DNA of 64,000 bases from Escherichia whittamii (GCF_014836715.1 NZ_JACSQI010000005.1:186001-250000); one strand, 5' to 3'. Positions 9,893 through 22,486 are shown, counted from the first letter of the stretch. The notes: generated by a model not told the origin, from the sequence alone. Numbers and translations are program-made.

Positions 9893-9964
9893 CGCCAGCC
9901 CGAATCCCGGCAGTGCTCGCAATCCTCACGTACTTAAGTACGCTCCGGTTGCTGTGCGCTGGCG
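9893..9964. repeat. Palindrome-centred element in the nuoL-nuoM spacer
   Basis: The spacer contains a perfect 14-nt palindrome, CGTACTTAAGTACG (9929-9942). It is nested in a longer imperfect inverted arrangement bounded by CGCCAG (9893-9898) and CTGGCG (9959-9964). The two arms share further partial complementarity (GCTCGCAAT against GTTGCTGTGC). It looks like an intergenic repetitive element of enterobacteria, but I cannot name the family with confidence. Transcribed with the nuo mRNA, it should fold. Confidence 0.5.
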
Positions 9965-10076
9965 GTATCCGGTCTGACTTCGCCGATGACGCCTGTACTT
10001 CAGGAACAGTTACCTAAAATTTATTCTTAGTTCACAGACCCGGCGCAACGCCGGGTATATTCACTCAGCCAACAAC

Positions 10077-11918
10077 TCAACGCAGTACCATCAACAATGC
10101 CAGCACCACGACCGCACCGATGCTCATGGATGCAACATACCAGCGCAGGTAGCCGTTCTCACTGAACAGCAGACCTTTACCCGCAAAGCGCGAGAGGATC
10201 GCCGGGATGTTCATCATTGCGTTCAGCGGATCGCGTTTCAGCAACCAGGCGATACCCAGGAACGGCTTGACGAATACTTTGTCGTACAGCCAGTCAAAGC
10301 CCCAGGCGTTGTACCACCAGGTACTCAGCAGACGGCCCGGCGCACTGTTGGCGATGGAAGTCACCAGCGTACGTTTACCCAGCCACAGCCAGGCTGCCAG
10401 CAGAATGCCGACCACCGCGACCACGCCAGAGGTAATTTCCAGGGTCAACATGCTGCCGTGCGCCAGTTCCGTAGTTTGCGGAAGCACGCCCTGCAGCGGC
10501 GGTACAATCAGTGCGCCAACGAAGGTGGAAAGGATCAGCAGCACAATCAGCGGCAGGCTGTGAGTTACCCCTTTCACGGCGTGAGCGTGAATTTGTTCTT
10601 TTCCGTGGAAGACGATGAAAATCATACGGAAGGTATAGAGCGAGGTCATAAACGCACCGACCAGACCTGCCACCATCAGATTGATATGGCCATTCGCCAT
10701 CGCCCCCGCGAGGATCTCATCCTTACTGAAGAAACCCGCAGTGATCAGCGGCAGTGCCGACAGTGCCGCGCCGCCTACCAGGAAGCAGAGATAAACCAGC
10801 GGAATAGATTTACGCAGACCGCCCATCTTGAAGATGTTCTGTTCGTGATGGCAGGCCAGAATGACAGAACCGGATGCCAGGAACAGCAGCGCTTTAAAGA
10901 ACGCGTGGGTCATCAAGTGGAAAATCGCCGCATCCCATGCCTGCACGCCAAGCGCGAGGAACATGTAGCCAATCTGGCTCATGGTGGAATAAGCGAGAAC
11001 ACGTTTAATGTCGGTTTGTACCAGCGCGGCAAAACCGGCCAGCAGCAACGTAACTGCCCCGACAATACCCACCAGATGCAGAACTTCCGGCGTCATCAGG
11101 AACAGGCCGTGGGTACGGGCGATCAGGTAGACACCCGCGGTTACCATGGTTGCGGCGTGGATCAACGCAGAGACAGGCGTCGGGCCAGCCATCGCGTCGG
11201 CAAGCCATGTCTGCAATGGCAACTGCGCAGATTTACCGACCGCGCCGCCCAGCAGCATCAGCGTCGCCCACATCAGCATGTTATTGCCGTCAGCAAAGTG
11301 CGCTGGTGCCAGTTCGACCATTTCGCGGAAGTTCAGCGTACCCAGCTCGTTGTAGAGAATGAACAGCGCGAATGCGAGGAACACGTCCCCCACACGAGTC
11401 ACGACGAACGCTTTCATTGCCGCAGCGCCATTCTTCGGATCGGTGTAATAGAAACCAATCAACAGATAGGAGCACAGGCCCACGCCTTCCCAGCCGAGGT
11501 ACATCAGCAGCAGGTTGTCGGCGAGCACCAGAATCACCATGCTGGCGATGAACAGGTTGGTGTAGGCGAAAAAGCGGGAATACCCCTCTTCACCACGCAT
11601 ATACCAGGAGGCGTACATGTGGATCAGGAAACCCACACCAGTGACTACCGAGAGCATGGTCAGCGACAGGCCATCCAGCACCAGGTTGAAACCGATGTTA
11701 AAGTCGCCTACCGACATCCACGTCCATAGCGGCTGGCTGTATGCCTGCTCGCCGTTAGCGAAGAAGTCGACGCCGATAAAGGCGGTCACCAGCGCCGCCA
11801 GGCCCACAGAGCCTACGCCCACAATCGCTGAGACGTTTTCAGACCAGCGGCCACGGGAGAACGCCAGCAGGACGAAGCCAATCAATGGCAAAATAATGGT
11901 TAAGGCAAGCATGTTCAT
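10077..11918 (-). CDS. nuoL: NuoL, complex I distal proton-pump subunit
   Basis: The most distal antiporter-like subunit of complex I, 613 residues, full length. It combines about 14 core membrane helices with the C-terminal long amphipathic helix and final anchor that run along the membrane arm. Visible landmarks: [18 protein letters not shown] (helix with the conserved Glu), [20 protein letters not shown] (helix with the conserved Lys) and [15 protein letters not shown]. Its start overlaps the nuoK stop by 4 nt, indicating translational coupling. A 230-bp spacer follows before nuoM. Confidence 0.97.
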
Positions 11919-12217
11919 CCGCGCATCTCACTTACTGAATCGATGTTCAGGTTCTGGCGACGACGGTGAAGTTGCAGCAGCAGCGCAAGGCCGATACTCG
12001 CTTCCGCCGCCGCGAGGCTGATGGCGAGAATGTACATCACCTGACCGTCTGTCTGGCCCCAGTAGCTTCCGGCGACCACAAAGGCCAGCGCGGAGGCGTT
12101 AATCATGATTTCCAGACCAATCAGCATAAATAGCAGATTACGACGGATAACCAGACCGGTTAAGCCAAGAACGAATAAGATTGCCGCGAGGATCAGTCCA
12201 TGTTGTAAGGGGATCAT
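11915..12217 (-). CDS. nuoK: NuoK, complex I membrane subunit
   Basis: A 100-residue, three-helix subunit of the complex I membrane arm. It carries buried glutamates (in [12 protein letters not shown] and [17 protein letters not shown]) needed for proton coupling. Length and sequence agree with K-12. The gene overlaps nuoJ upstream and nuoL downstream by 4 nt each, so all three are probably translationally coupled. Confidence 0.97.
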
Positions 12218-12768
12218 GCGTGCTCCTCCGTTTTTCTTTTCGCGCTGTCGTCTTTACGGTTACTTAGCACTTCACCCGCACGCTCTTCACGACCGACGTG
12301 GAAGGCCACAACCAGACCAGCCAGCAGCAGCATAGAAGCCAGTTCAACCGCCAGTACGTAAGGCCCGAACAGCGTAATACCTACGGCTTTAGCACTGATT
12401 GGCGTACCGTCGATACCCTGATCGTTAACACCGAGAATGGCGTAAACAATCACCACCAGCATGATGGCCGACAAAATTGCCGGACCAATCCACACCTGCG
12501 GTTTCAGCCACTGGCGTTCCTGTTCGATTTCCGAACCGCCCAGGTTGAGCATCATCACCACAAACACGAACAGCACCATAATGGCACCCGCGTAGACGAT
12601 AATTTCCAGCGCACCGGCAAAGTAAGCGCCCAGTGAGAAGAACACCCCGGAAATCGCCAGCAGCGAAATAATCAGGTACAGCAGTGCGTGTACCGGATTG
12701 GTATGGGTGATCACTCGCAAGGTCGCAAGTATGGCTATCAGGCCACAGATATAAAAAGCGAACTCCAT
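12214..12768 (-). CDS. nuoJ: NuoJ, complex I membrane subunit
   Basis: A 184-residue subunit of the complex I membrane arm with five predicted helices, close to the quinone/E-channel side. The conserved segment [19 protein letters not shown] covers the bent third helix characteristic of this subunit. The C-terminal tail after about residue 160 is soluble and charged. It starts 11 bp after nuoI and overlaps nuoK by 4 nt. Confidence 0.96.
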
Positions 12769-12779
12769 TGCCCCTCTCC

Positions 12780-13322
12780 TTACGGTAACAGGCTCTTGAC
12801 GTCGATAGGCTTGGCTTCGTTCTCTGCTTCGCCCTTATCTTTGCCGTCGATTGCCATACCTGCCATCCGGTAGAAGTTATATTCCGGGTATTTGCCCGGA
12901 CCGGAGATCAGCAGATCCTCTTTCTCGTAAACCAGATCCTGGCGCTTGTATTCCCCCATCTCGAAATCCGGGGTTAACTGAATCGCCGTGGTCGGACAGG
13001 CTTCTTCGCACAGACCACAGAAAATGCAGCGTGAGAAGTTGATGCGGAAAAATTCCGGATACCAGCGACCGTCTTTGGTTTCTGCTTTTTGCAGTGAGAT
13101 ACAGCCGACCGGGCAGGCTACCGCGCAGAGGTTACAGGCTACGCAACGCTCTTCGCCATCCGGGTCGCGGGTCAGAACGATACGACCACGATAACGGGGC
13201 GGCAGATAGACCGGCTCTTCCGGGTACATTCGCGTTTCGCGTTTGGCGAACGCGTGCAGGCCGATCATCCAGATACTACGAACCTGGGTGCCGAAACCTA
13301 CTAACAATTCTTTTAAGGTCAT
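12780..13322 (-). CDS. nuoI: NuoI, 2x[4Fe-4S] ferredoxin-like subunit
   Basis: A 180-residue peripheral-arm subunit that carries clusters N6a and N6b and relays electrons toward NuoB. The two cluster motifs are plain: [15 protein letters not shown] and [12 protein letters not shown], each in the CxxCxxC...CP form. An amphipathic N-terminal segment precedes them and holds the subunit to the membrane arm. It lies between nuoH (14-bp gap) and nuoJ (11-bp gap). Confidence 0.97.
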
Positions 13323-13336
13323 GGTCTTATTGCCCC

Positions 13337-14314
13337 TTATTGCGCCTGCCAGAGAATGACAGCCGCCGTTACCAGCAAGTTGATCAGCGTCAGCGGCAGA
13401 CAGATTTTCCAGCCGAAGGACATTACCTGGTCATAACGCGGACGCGGTAACGACGCACGAATCAAAATGAACATCATCATAAAGAACGCGGTTTTCAGCG
13501 CGAACCAGATGAATGGCGGTAACAACGGGCCTTGCCAGCCACCGAAGAACAGCGTCACCATCAGTGCAGAGATGGTCACAATCCCGATGTATTCGCCCAC
13601 GAAGAACAGACCGAACTTCATGCCGGAATATTCAATGTGGTAACCATCCGCCAGTTCCTGCTCGGCTTCCGGCTGGTCAAACGGATGACGGTGACACACC
13701 GCCACGCCCGCGATGGCAAAGGTAATAAAACCAAAGAATTGCGGGATGACGTTCCACACATGCGCCTGGCTGTTGACGATGTCGGTCATGTTGAATGAAC
13801 CGGCCTGCGCCACCACGCCCATCAGGGAAAGCCCGAGGAACACTTCGTAGCTCAGGGTCTGCGCGGAAGCACGCATCGCACCCAGCAGCGAGTATTTGTT
13901 GTTACTTGACCAGCCCGCAAACAGCACCGCATAAACCGCCAGACCTGCCATCATCAGGAAGAACAAAATCCCGATGTTCAGGTCGGCAACCACCCACCCC
14001 GGGCTGACTGGCACAATCGCAAAAGCCAGCAGCAGCGAGGTAAAGGCGATCATCGGCGCCAGGGTAAAGATGACGCGATCCGAGAATTTCGGGATCCAGT
14101 CTTCTTTAAAGAACATTTTGATCATGTCCGCGACCAGCTGGAACGAACCGCCCCAGCCAACACGGTTAGGTCCGTAACGGTTCTGGAACAGACCCAGCAG
14201 GCGACGTTCGCCAAAGCTCATGAATGCCCCGCAGGTGACAACCACCAGCAGGATCACCACCGCTTTGAGGATGGTCAGCAGGATCTCAATCAGTTCCGGT
14301 GATAACCAACTCAT
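13337..14314 (-). CDS. nuoH: NuoH, quinone-site membrane subunit
   Basis: A 325-residue subunit that forms much of the quinone chamber and joins the membrane and peripheral arms. Eight or so helices are evident. Family signatures include [20 protein letters not shown] near the N-terminus and the acidic loop [20 protein letters not shown] facing the quinone tunnel. The start overlaps the nuoG stop by 4 nt. Confidence 0.97.
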
Positions 14315-17037
14315 TGTTGTGCCTCCTTGAGATCCTCAAGATGCGCGCCAGCCAGCACCGGAGCAATGCCGGACATACCCATCGGCAAGCCCACCTGCCC
14401 TGCCGTCAGCCCTTCGGCGATTTCAACCGGCAGCGTGACCGTGTTGCCATCGTAACTAAAGGAGACGCGTGTACCCGCATTCACGCCCAACTTCGCGGCA
14501 TCTGCCGGGTTAAGTTTGATGTACGGTTGCGGCATACGGCTCTGGAAGACCGGAGCACGTTGTGACAATTCATCGCTGCCAAACAGGTGGTAGTACGGCG
14601 CGATACGCCATTTCCCTTCCTGCGGCTGGAAGCGTGCCGGTACGCTGGTGAAGTAATCCAGACCGTTTTCGCTGGTTTCAAACAGACGCACGCCTGGATC
14701 GCCAAAGCGCAGTTTTCCGCCCACTTCGTCCTGGAATTTGTTCCACGCCTGCGGGGAGTTCCAGCCCGGTGCCCAGGCAAACGGCACTTGTGAACGGTGC
14801 GCGGTCGGCTGGTTGTTACCTTCCATCGAGAAGGTGAACATGGTGTCAATATCCTGCGGCTGACGTGGCTCATGAACGCTGATGTTGGCGCGCATGGCGG
14901 TACGACCGCTGTAACGGTGCGGCTCACGGGCCAGTTTCTGCCCACGAATGCGGAATGTTGCGTCCGGCGCGGCATCTTTGATACCCGCCAGTTCCGGGAT
15001 TTTCGCCACAACGGCGTCAATCACGTGGTCGAGCTGCGTCCAGTCAACTTCTCGACTCAGCAGCGTGCTGTGCAGCGAGTGCAGCCAGCGCCAGCTTTCC
15101 AGCATCACGGTTTTGCTGTCGTAATAGGACGGGTCGTAAACCTGGAAGAAACGTTGGGCGCGGCCTTCGTTATTAATTACCGTACCGTCGCTTTCAGCAA
15201 AGCTGGCGGCGGAAAGTACCAGATGGGCGTTTTCCATGATCGCCGTACGCTGATGATCAACTACCATCACCAGCGGCGCTTTTGCCAGCGCAGCATTCAC
15301 GCGGGTAGCAGAAGCATGACGATGCAGATCGTTTTCCAGCACCACCACCGCGTCGGCGCGTCCGGTTTCCAGTTCGGTCAACGCTTCTTCAAGCGAACCG
15401 CCGCCCATAATGCCCAGCCCCATGCTGTTGACGGAACGGGCAATCATGGTGATACCTACGTCAGCACCGCGACCTTTCAGGGCTTTCGCCACGTTAGCCG
15501 CAGCCTGAATCACCTCTAAGCTACCAGCGTTTGTCCCGGAGATAATCAACGGTTTCTTCGCACCCGCCAGTGCCTGCACGATGACGTCGATTTTGCTTTG
15601 CAGCTCAGGCTCGATACCGTCAACCGCTGGCGCGGAGTTATCCAGCGCATGGGCGATGGCAAAACCTAAACGCGCCTGATCTTCAACCGGTGCGCGGTAA
15701 GTCCACGCCGCGATATCATCCAGACGGGTGTCATCAACGTTGGTGACAAACAGCGGATGCTTCGCACGTTGGCCAATGTTGAGGATTGCCGCAATCTGCC
15801 AGTCAGCCACTTTCTGTGCTGCCGCCATTTCGCGAGCTTTGCCTTTTACCGCCTGACGTACTGCCAGCGCGACGCGCGCGCCGGTCTGGGTAACATCTTC
15901 GCCCAGCACCAGTACTGCATCGTAAGATTCAATTTCGCGCAGTGCCGGAGTATAAATGCCGCCTTCACGCAGCACTTTCAACGCCAGTTGCAGACGTTCC
16001 TGCTCACCGTGAGCGATACCGGTATAGAAGTTTTCTTCGCCCACCAATTCACGCAGCGCAAAGTTGCTTTCCACGCTGGCGCGCGGAGAACCGATGCCGA
16101 TGACTTTCTTCGACTGACGCAGAATATCTGCCGCGCCCTGCATTGCCTGTTCGGCGTTGAGGGTAATGAAATCATCGCCACGACGCTGTACCGGCTGACG
16201 CGGACGATCTTTCAGGTTGACGTAGCCGTAACCGAAACGACCACGGTCGCAGAGGAAGTAGTGGTTTACCGTACCGTTGTAACGGTTTTCGATACGACGC
16301 AGTTCGCCATAACGCTCGCCGGGGCTGATGTTACAGCCGATGGAACATTGCTGGCAGATGCTCGGTGCAAACTGCATATCCCATTTACGGTTGTAACGCT
16401 CGGAGTGCGTTTTGTCGGTAAATACGCCAGTCGGGCAAATTTCGACCAGGTTACCGGAAAATTCGCTTTCCAGAGTGCCGTCTTCCGGGCGACCGAAGTA
16501 GACGTTGTCGTGCGCGCCATAAACGCCCAGGTCCGTGCCGTCCGCGTAATCTTTGTAGTAACGCACACAGCGGTAGCAGGCGATGCAGCGGTTCATTTCG
16601 TGAGAGATGAACGGCCCCAAATCCTGATTGCGGTGGGTACGTTTGGTGAAACGGTAGCGACGGAAGGTATGCCCGGTCATCACGGTCATATCCTGAAGGT
16701 GGCAGTTACCGCCTTCTTCACACACCGGACAGTCGTGCGGGTGGTTGGTCATTAACCACTCGACTACGCTTTCACGGAACTGTTTCGCTTCTTCGTCGTC
16801 AATGGAAATAAAGGTGCCATCGGAAGCCGGTGTCATACAGGACATCACCAGGCGACCACGCGTGTCTTCCGCGTTTTGGTATTGCTTCACCGCACACTGG
16901 CGGCAAGCACCGACGCTTCCCAGCGCCGGATGCCAGCAAAAGTAAGGAATATCAAGGCCCAGAGACAGACAAGCTTCCAGCAGGTTGTCCGCTCCGTTGA
17001 CCTCGTATTCTTTGCCGTCTACATGAATTGTAGCCAT
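14311..17037 (-). CDS. nuoG: NuoG, 75-kDa Fe-S subunit of complex I
   Basis: The largest peripheral subunit of the NADH dehydrogenase module. The N-terminal [2Fe-2S] ligands are Cys34, Cys45, Cys48 and Cys67. [14 protein letters not shown] follows for N5, then CIACYRC for N4. CQQCSIGC plus a later Cys form the extra cluster N7 found in E. coli-type NuoG. The rest is a molybdopterin-oxidoreductase-like domain without cofactor. Start choice: ATG 17037 (MATIHVDG, 908 residues) has GGA eight bases upstream. An in-frame ATG two codons earlier sits too close to it. A 52-bp gap separates it from nuoF. Confidence 0.96.
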   Translation of the reverse strand: MATIHVDGKEYEVNGADNLLEACLSLGLDIPYFCWHPALGSVGACRQCAVKQYQNAEDTRGRLVMSCMTPASDGTFISIDDEEAKQFRESVVEWLMTNHPHDCPVCEEGGNCHLQDMTVMTGHTFRRYRFTKRTHRNQDLGPFISHEMNRCIACYRCVRYYKDYADGTDLGVYGAHDNVYFGRPEDGTLESEFSGNLVEICPTGVFTDKTHSERYNRKWDMQFAPSICQQCSIGCNISPGERYGELRRIENRYNGTVNHYFLCDRGRFGYGYVNLKDRPRQPVQRRGDDFITLNAEQAMQGAADILRQSKKVIGIGSPRASVESNFALRELVGEENFYTGIAHGEQERLQLALKVLREGGIYTPALREIESYDAVLVLGEDVTQTGARVALAVRQAVKGKAREMAAAQKVADWQIAAILNIGQRAKHPLFVTNVDDTRLDDIAAWTYRAPVEDQARLGFAIAHALDNSAPAVDGIEPELQSKIDVIVQALAGAKKPLIISGTNAGSLEVIQAAANVAKALKGRGADVGITMIARSVNSMGLGIMGGGSLEEALTELETGRADAVVVLENDLHRHASATRVNAALAKAPLVMVVDHQRTAIMENAHLVLSAASFAESDGTVINNEGRAQRFFQVYDPSYYDSKTVMLESWRWLHSLHSTLLSREVDWTQLDHVIDAVVAKIPELAGIKDAAPDATFRIRGQKLAREPHRYSGRTAMRANISVHEPRQPQDIDTMFTFSMEGNNQPTAHRSQVPFAWAPGWNSPQAWNKFQDEVGGKLRFGDPGVRLFETSENGLDYFTSVPARFQPQEGKWRIAPYYHLFGSDELSQRAPVFQSRMPQPYIKLNPADAAKLGVNAGTRVSFSYDGNTVTLPVEIAEGLTAGQVGLPMGMSGIAPVLAGAHLEDLKEAQQ

Positions 17038-17089
17038 TAGCATGCTTCCAGTTTTCTCGGTCAGGGACCGAGCGTTAATCGAAATTCGG

Positions 17090-18427
17090 TTACCAGCGCT
17101 CTTTCAGCAGGTTCGGCTGAATCCCATTAATCAAATGGGTATTGCTGAACGGCTGTTTGATTCCCGCCTCAAATTCTTCACGGAAATATTTGATAGCGCT
17201 CTGTAACGGCTCCACTGCACCAGGTGCGTGGGCACAGAAAGTTTTACCCGGCCCTAAGAATCGACACAGTTGCTCAAGTGTTTCGATATCGCCCGGCTGA
17301 CCTTCTCCACGCTCCAGCGCACGCAGAATTTTCACGCTCCACGGCAGGCCGTCGCGGCACGGCGTACACCAGCCGCAGGACTCACGGGCGAAAAACTCTT
17401 CCAGGTTACGCACCAGTGACACCATGTTGATCTCATGGTCAACCGCCATCGCCAGCGCCGTACCCAGACGGCTGCCCGCTTTACCGATGCTTTCGAACTC
17501 CATCGGCAGGTCAAGGTGCGCTTCGGTGAGGAAGTCAGTACCCGCGCCGCCTGGCTGCCAGGCTTTGAATTTCAGACCGTCACGCATACCACCGGCATAA
17601 TCTTCGAGTATCTCGCGCGCGGTAGTACCGAACGGCAGTTCCCACAGGCCCGGATTTTTCACCCGACCGGAGAAGCCCATCAGCTTGGTGCCAGCATCTT
17701 TGCTTTTCGAGATGTTCTGATACCACTCCACGCCGTTAGCGAGGATCGCCGGAACGTTACACAGGGTTTCGACGTTGTTGACGCAGGTCGGTTTACCCCA
17801 TGCGCCTGAGGTTGCCGGGAATGGCGGTTTCGAGCGTGGGTTAGCGCGACGTCCTTCCAGGGAGTTGATTAACGCTGTTTCTTCACCGCAGATGTAGCGC
17901 CCTGCCCCGGTATGGACAAACAGTTCGAAGTCAAAACCTGTTCCCATAATGTTTTTGCCAAGCAGACCTGCTTCGATCGCTTCGGCAATGGCACGGCGCA
18001 GATTCACTGCCGCTTCAATATATTCGCCACGCAGGAAGATGTAGCCGCGATACGCTTTCAGCGCAAACGCGGAGATGAGCATGCCTTCCACCAGCAGGTG
18101 CGGCAGTTGCTCCATCAGCAGACGGTCTTTATAGGTACCAGGCTCCATTTCATCGGCGTTACACAGCAGGTAACGGATGTTCATGGATTCGTCTTTCGGC
18201 ATCAGGCTCCACTTCAGGCCAGTCGAGAAGCCCGCACCGCCGCGCCCTTTCAGACCAGAGTCTTTTACCTGATTAACGATTTCGTCCGGAGACAGCCCGG
18301 TCAGCGCCTTACGCGCCCCTTCGTAACCGTTTTTGCTGCGATATTCGTCCAGCCACACTGGCTGTTTGTCATCACGCAGACGCCAGGTCAGCGGATGCGT
18401 TTCGGGAGTACGGATAATGTTTTTCAT
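17090..18427 (-). CDS. nuoF: NuoF, NADH- and FMN-binding subunit
   Basis: A 445-residue subunit that oxidises NADH through FMN and passes electrons to cluster N3. Visible features: the glycine-rich [16 protein letters not shown] (NADH/FMN site), [15 protein letters not shown], and the [4Fe-4S] ligands in [12 protein letters not shown] with the final Cys in [12 protein letters not shown]. Length equals K-12. The start overlaps the nuoE stop by 4 nt. Confidence 0.97.
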   Translation of the reverse strand: MKNIIRTPETHPLTWRLRDDKQPVWLDEYRSKNGYEGARKALTGLSPDEIVNQVKDSGLKGRGGAGFSTGLKWSLMPKDESMNIRYLLCNADEMEPGTYKDRLLMEQLPHLLVEGMLISAFALKAYRGYIFLRGEYIEAAVNLRRAIAEAIEAGLLGKNIMGTGFDFELFVHTGAGRYICGEETALINSLEGRRANPRSKPPFPATSGAWGKPTCVNNVETLCNVPAILANGVEWYQNISKSKDAGTKLMGFSGRVKNPGLWELPFGTTAREILEDYAGGMRDGLKFKAWQPGGAGTDFLTEAHLDLPMEFESIGKAGSRLGTALAMAVDHEINMVSLVRNLEEFFARESCGWCTPCRDGLPWSVKILRALERGEGQPGDIETLEQLCRFLGPGKTFCAHAPGAVEPLQSAIKYFREEFEAGIKQPFSNTHLINGIQPNLLKERW

Positions 18428-18924
18428 TTATACCGCTCCAGCAGTTCAGGGATCGCTTCCGGGGTCAGATGCGCGTGAGTATCCTCATCGATCATCATGT
18501 TTGGCCCTTTATCACAATTCCCCAGGCAGCAGGTTGGCAGCAGCGTAAAGCGGCCATCAAATGTCGTTTGCCCTGGTTTGATGTTCAGCTTTTTCTCCAG
18601 CGCCGCCTGAATGCCCTGGTAACCATTGATGTGACAGACCACGCTGTCGCAATAACGGATCACATGGCGACCAACTGGCTGGCGGAAGATCTGGCTGTAG
18701 AACGTTGCCACGCCTTCGACATCGCTCGCCGGAATACCCAACACATCGGCGATCGCGTGGATCGCGCCGTCCGGTACCCAGCCACGCTGCTTCTGAACGA
18801 TTTTCAGCGCTTCAATGGACGCCGCACGCGGGTCTTCGTAGTGGTGCATCTCGTGCTCAATCGCTTCACGCTCTGCCGCACTCAGCTCAAAAGCCTCGGT
18901 TTGTGGTTGTTGATTCTCGTGCAT
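18424..18924 (-). CDS. nuoE: NuoE, [2Fe-2S] subunit (24-kDa type)
   Basis: A 166-residue thioredoxin-fold subunit holding cluster N1a next to NuoF. The four ligands are in YCDSVVCHI-type and [14 protein letters not shown] segments. The N-terminal helical part ([15 protein letters not shown]) packs against NuoG. It starts 2 bp after the nuoCD stop and overlaps nuoF by 4 nt. Confidence 0.96.
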
Positions 18925-18926
18925 AA

Positions 18927-20717
18927 TTAGCGGTCCACATCTGACATAACAAAATCGATACTGCCCAGATAAACAATCAGGTCAGACACCAGGCTGCCGC
19001 GGATCGCCGCCGGAATTTGCTGCAAATGCGCATAACTCGGCGTGCGAATACGGGTGCGATAACTCATGGTGCTGCCGTCGCTGGTCAGGTAGTAACTGTT
19101 GATCCCTTTGGTCGCCTCAATCATCTGGAAGGATTCATTGGCAGGCATCACTGGCCCCCACGACACTTGCAGGAAGTGGGTGATCAGGGTTTCGATATGT
19201 TGCAGCGTGCGCTCTTTCGGCGGCGGCGTGGTCAGCGGGTGATCCGCTTTGAACGGGCCTTCCGGCATGTTGTTGAGGCACTGCTCAAGAATGCGCAGAC
19301 TCTGGCGCAGCTCTTCCACTTTCAGCATTACGCGGGTGTAGCAGTCAGAAACTCCACCGCCAACCGGAATTTCAAAGTCGAAGTTTTCATAGCCAGAATA
19401 AGGACGCGCCTTACGCACGTCGAAGTCGATCCCGGTGGCACGCAGGCCAGCACCAGTAGTCCCCCACTCCAGCGCCTCTTTCGCGCCGTAGGCGGCAACG
19501 CCTTTGGAACGGCCAATCAGGATGGTGTTACGCAGCGCGGCTTTCTCGTAAGAAGCCAGACGTTTCGGCATCCAGTCAAGGAACTCACGCAGCAGGCGAT
19601 CCCAGCCACGCGGCAGGTCATGCGCTACGCCGCCGATACGGAACCATGCCGGGTGCATACGGAAACCAGTAATCGCTTCCACCAGATCGTAAATTTTCTG
19701 ACGATCGGTAAAGGCGAAGAACACGGGCGTCATCGCGCCGACGTCCTGAATAAAGGTCGAGATATACAGCAGGTGGCTGTTGATGCGGAACAGTTCGGAA
19801 AGCATTACGCGAATCACGTTAACGCGATCCGGTACAGTGATCCCGGCCAGTTTCTCTACCGCCAGTACGTACGGCATTTCGTTAACGCAGCCGCCGAGGT
19901 ATTCGATACGATCGGTATACGGAATGTAGCTGTGCCAGGACTGGCGTTCGCCCATTTTCTCCGCACCACGGTGGTGGTAACCAATGTCTGGTACGCAGTC
20001 GACAATCTCTTCGCCATCGAGCTGCAGTACGATACGGAAAGCCCCGTGCGCCGACGGGTGGTTCGGACCGAGGTTGAGGAACATAAAGTCCTCGTTTTCG
20101 GTGCCGCGCTTCATCCCCCACTCTTCCGGTTTGAAAGTCAGGGCTTCCATCTCCAGATCCTGTTTGGCTTTGGTCAGCTCAAACGGCGAGAATTCGGTAG
20201 CGCGCGCCGGGTAATCTTTACGCAGAGGGTGACCTTTCCAGGTTTGCGGCATCATGATGCGACGCAAATTAGGGTGGCCGTCGAAAGTAATGCCAAACAA
20301 ATCCCAGGTTTCACGCTCATACCAGTTAGCGTTCGGGAACAGTTTGGTGAAAGTCGGTACGTGCAGGTCGTTTTCTGCCAGCGCCACCTTCAGCATGATG
20401 TCGCGGTTACGATCGATAGAAATCAGATGGTAGAAAACGGAAAAATCCGCGGCGGGTAGCCCTTCGCGGTGGGTGCGCAGACGTTCGTCCATGCCGTGTA
20501 AATCAAACAGCATGACGTAAGGTTTCGGCAGTTTCTTTAAGAAATCGGCTACTTCCAGTAATTGTTCACGCTTGATCCACACAACGGGTACCCCGGTGCG
20601 AGTCGCCTGAACAGTAAAGGCATCCGGCCCAAAACGGTTGCGCAGTTCGCCAATAACCGGATCATCCAGATGATCGCGGGTCTGCCAGGCGGGTTCTTGC
20701 GCGGTTAAGTCGGTCAT
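18927..20717 (-). CDS. nuoC: NuoCD, fused 30-kDa and 49-kDa subunits
   Basis: A natural fusion, typical of enterobacteria, of the NuoC (about residues 1-190) and NuoD (about 210-596) subunits. The NuoD half lines the quinone site together with NuoB. Recognisable NuoD segments are [20 protein letters not shown] and [14 protein letters not shown]. The NuoC half carries [20 protein letters not shown] 20717 (MTDLTAQEP) was preferred because GGTGA lies at proper distance. A frame starting four codons earlier at 20729 (MVNN) is the alternative. The 101-bp gap to nuoB upstream is the second longest in the operon. Confidence 0.95.
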   Translation of the reverse strand: MTDLTAQEPAWQTRDHLDDPVIGELRNRFGPDAFTVQATRTGVPVVWIKREQLLEVADFLKKLPKPYVMLFDLHGMDERLRTHREGLPAADFSVFYHLISIDRNRDIMLKVALAENDLHVPTFTKLFPNANWYERETWDLFGITFDGHPNLRRIMMPQTWKGHPLRKDYPARATEFSPFELTKAKQDLEMEALTFKPEEWGMKRGTENEDFMFLNLGPNHPSAHGAFRIVLQLDGEEIVDCVPDIGYHHRGAEKMGERQSWHSYIPYTDRIEYLGGCVNEMPYVLAVEKLAGITVPDRVNVIRVMLSELFRINSHLLYISTFIQDVGAMTPVFFAFTDRQKIYDLVEAITGFRMHPAWFRIGGVAHDLPRGWDRLLREFLDWMPKRLASYEKAALRNTILIGRSKGVAAYGAKEALEWGTTGAGLRATGIDFDVRKARPYSGYENFDFEIPVGGGVSDCYTRVMLKVEELRQSLRILEQCLNNMPEGPFKADHPLTTPPPKERTLQHIETLITHFLQVSWGPVMPANESFQMIEATKGINSYYLTSDGSTMSYRTRIRTPSYAHLQQIPAAIRGSLVSDLIVYLGSIDFVMSDVDR

Positions 20718-20818
20718 ATTGTTCACCATTGCATATGGTCCGTGGTGACTGTCGGCATGGCTTCGCGCAATAGATTTAAGAATAAGCGAAGAAAAATACC
20801 TTTGCCGACAGGCGCAAA

Positions 20819-21481
20819 TTAAATCTCGTCAGGGGTGCGCAGGTTGGTAACAGCAATGCGTTCACCGCGCTTGCGTTCGCGCTCTGATTGCATATTGGCG
20901 CGATAAACGCCCTGATCGCCAACCACCCAGGAGAGCGGACGGCGTTCTTTGCCGATAGATTCCTGCAACAGCATCAGTGCCTGCATGTACGCTTCAGGGC
21001 GCGGCGGGCAGCCCGGGATATACACATCAACCGGGATGAATTTATCGACGCCCTGCACAACGGAATAAATATCGTACATACCGCCGGAGTTGGCACATGC
21101 ACCCATTGAGATAACCCATTTGGGTTCCAGCATCTGGTCATACAGACGCTGAATAACCGGTGCCATTTTGGTAAAGCAGGTTCCTGCAACCACCATCAGG
21201 TCAGCCTGACGCGGCGAAGCACGCAATACTTCTGCGCCAAAACGCGCCACGTCATGCACCGCGGTAAACGAAGTCACCATCTCAACGTAACAGCAGGAAA
21301 GACCGAAGTTATACGGCCAAATTGAGTTTTTACGACCCCAGTTAACCATGTCATTGAGCTTGCCCATAAACACGTTTTTGTTAACTTCTTGCTCCAGAGG
21401 GTCGGTTACGATCTCCTGCTTTTGCAGGGGGTAACGGTCGTTCTCACCGTTGGGATCTATGCGGGTGAGCGTATAATCCAT
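20819..21481 (-). CDS. nuoB: NuoB, cluster N2 subunit
   Basis: A 220-residue peripheral subunit carrying the terminal [4Fe-4S] cluster N2, which reduces quinone. The unusual tandem cysteines are seen in GLSCCYVEM, with further ligands in [12 protein letters not shown] and [16 protein letters not shown]. Length and sequence match K-12. It starts 15 bp after the nuoA stop. Confidence 0.97.
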
Positions 21482-21496
21482 CTTAATGCCTCGCGG

Positions 21497-21940
21497 TTAG
21501 CGTTGACGATTAGCGATACTGTTCGTTTCCGGGTTCATACGCTCGCGGCGTGAACGCGCGGGCGTCCAGTCCAGCGCGCCAATACGCACCAGATAAACCA
21601 GACCTGCCAGTAACACAAAAATAAAAATTGCAGCTTCCACAAAGCCTACCCAGCCGCTTTCGCGGATAGAGGTTGACCATGCGAACAGATACAGCGCTTC
21701 AACGTCGAAGATAACGAAGAACATGGCCACCAGATAAAACTTGGCGGACAGGCGTAAGCGGGCGGAGCCGACCGAGTCGATACCTGATTCAAACGGCACG
21801 TTTTTCGACCGCGCGCGCGCGCGACCGCCTAAAAACCAACCGCCTACCAGCATCAGGCAACACAGGCCAATGGCAACGATAAGAAAGATAGCGAATGCCC
21901 AGTGATGAGCGATGACTTCAGTGGATGTTGACATACTCAT
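21497..21940 (-). CDS. nuoA: NuoA, complex I membrane subunit
   Basis: The first gene of the nuo operon encodes a 147-residue, three-helix subunit near the quinone site. The conserved acidic loop YESG-type segment appears as [25 protein letters not shown] (key acids Glu51 and Asp79 region), followed by [15 protein letters not shown]. It starts with two closely spaced ATGs (MSMSTSTEV). The operon promoter region lies upstream. Confidence 0.96.
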
Positions 21941-22486
21941 TGCTTACTCATCAAAAGTAGCGCCTGATTCTCTGCTCTTCACGGCAGATGGACGCCACAT
22001 CGATTCATGGGGAGGAATAAAAAAAACCTTACAACTACTGTAGTAACAATTTTATACAGTGAATTGATGTGGTCTTTTACCCCTTTCTATAACCTTTTGT
22101 CAACTTTAACAAAAGTTTCTTCACATTAATTTACATAATACCAACAACTTTTGCATTTAATGCTCTTCATCCCAGATCATTGACGACTCCAGGAAAATTA
22201 GATGTTGTTGAATCGTGTCCGTTGTGAAGCAATGGAAAAAATACGGGTCTATTTTGACAGGAATTTGTACCGATTCCTCCCCCCAAAAGAGAGTATTTTC
22301 TTGATCTGTGACACGCTTTTGTTAATCCATAACAAAAATACAGCAACAAGTTCACGTATTTTTTAACATCATTGTAGCAGGAGATTTTTATCAGGCGATT
22401 TTTTGTTCGCACGTTTAGAGAAGGGCTGTCGATTGAAAAATGAACACTTTTGTTCAATATCAGGAAACGTTGTCATCATTTATTGT
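21941..22486 (-). promoter_or_regulatory. nuo operon control region
   Basis: About 545 bp without a convincing gene separate nuoA from the lrhA terminator. The stretch is AT-rich with many A/T runs. In E. coli the nuo promoters lie here, with reported control by ArcA, NarL, FNR, IHF and Fis; that is family knowledge, as I did not identify individual boxes. A 96-codon open frame (22167-22457) inside it shows no family features and poor coding character. Confidence 0.6.

Noticed and set aside
22167-22457. A 96-codon minus-strand open frame in the nuo control region
   Set aside because: No recognisable family, no good ribosome site, AT-rich non-coding composition, and it covers the known promoter region.
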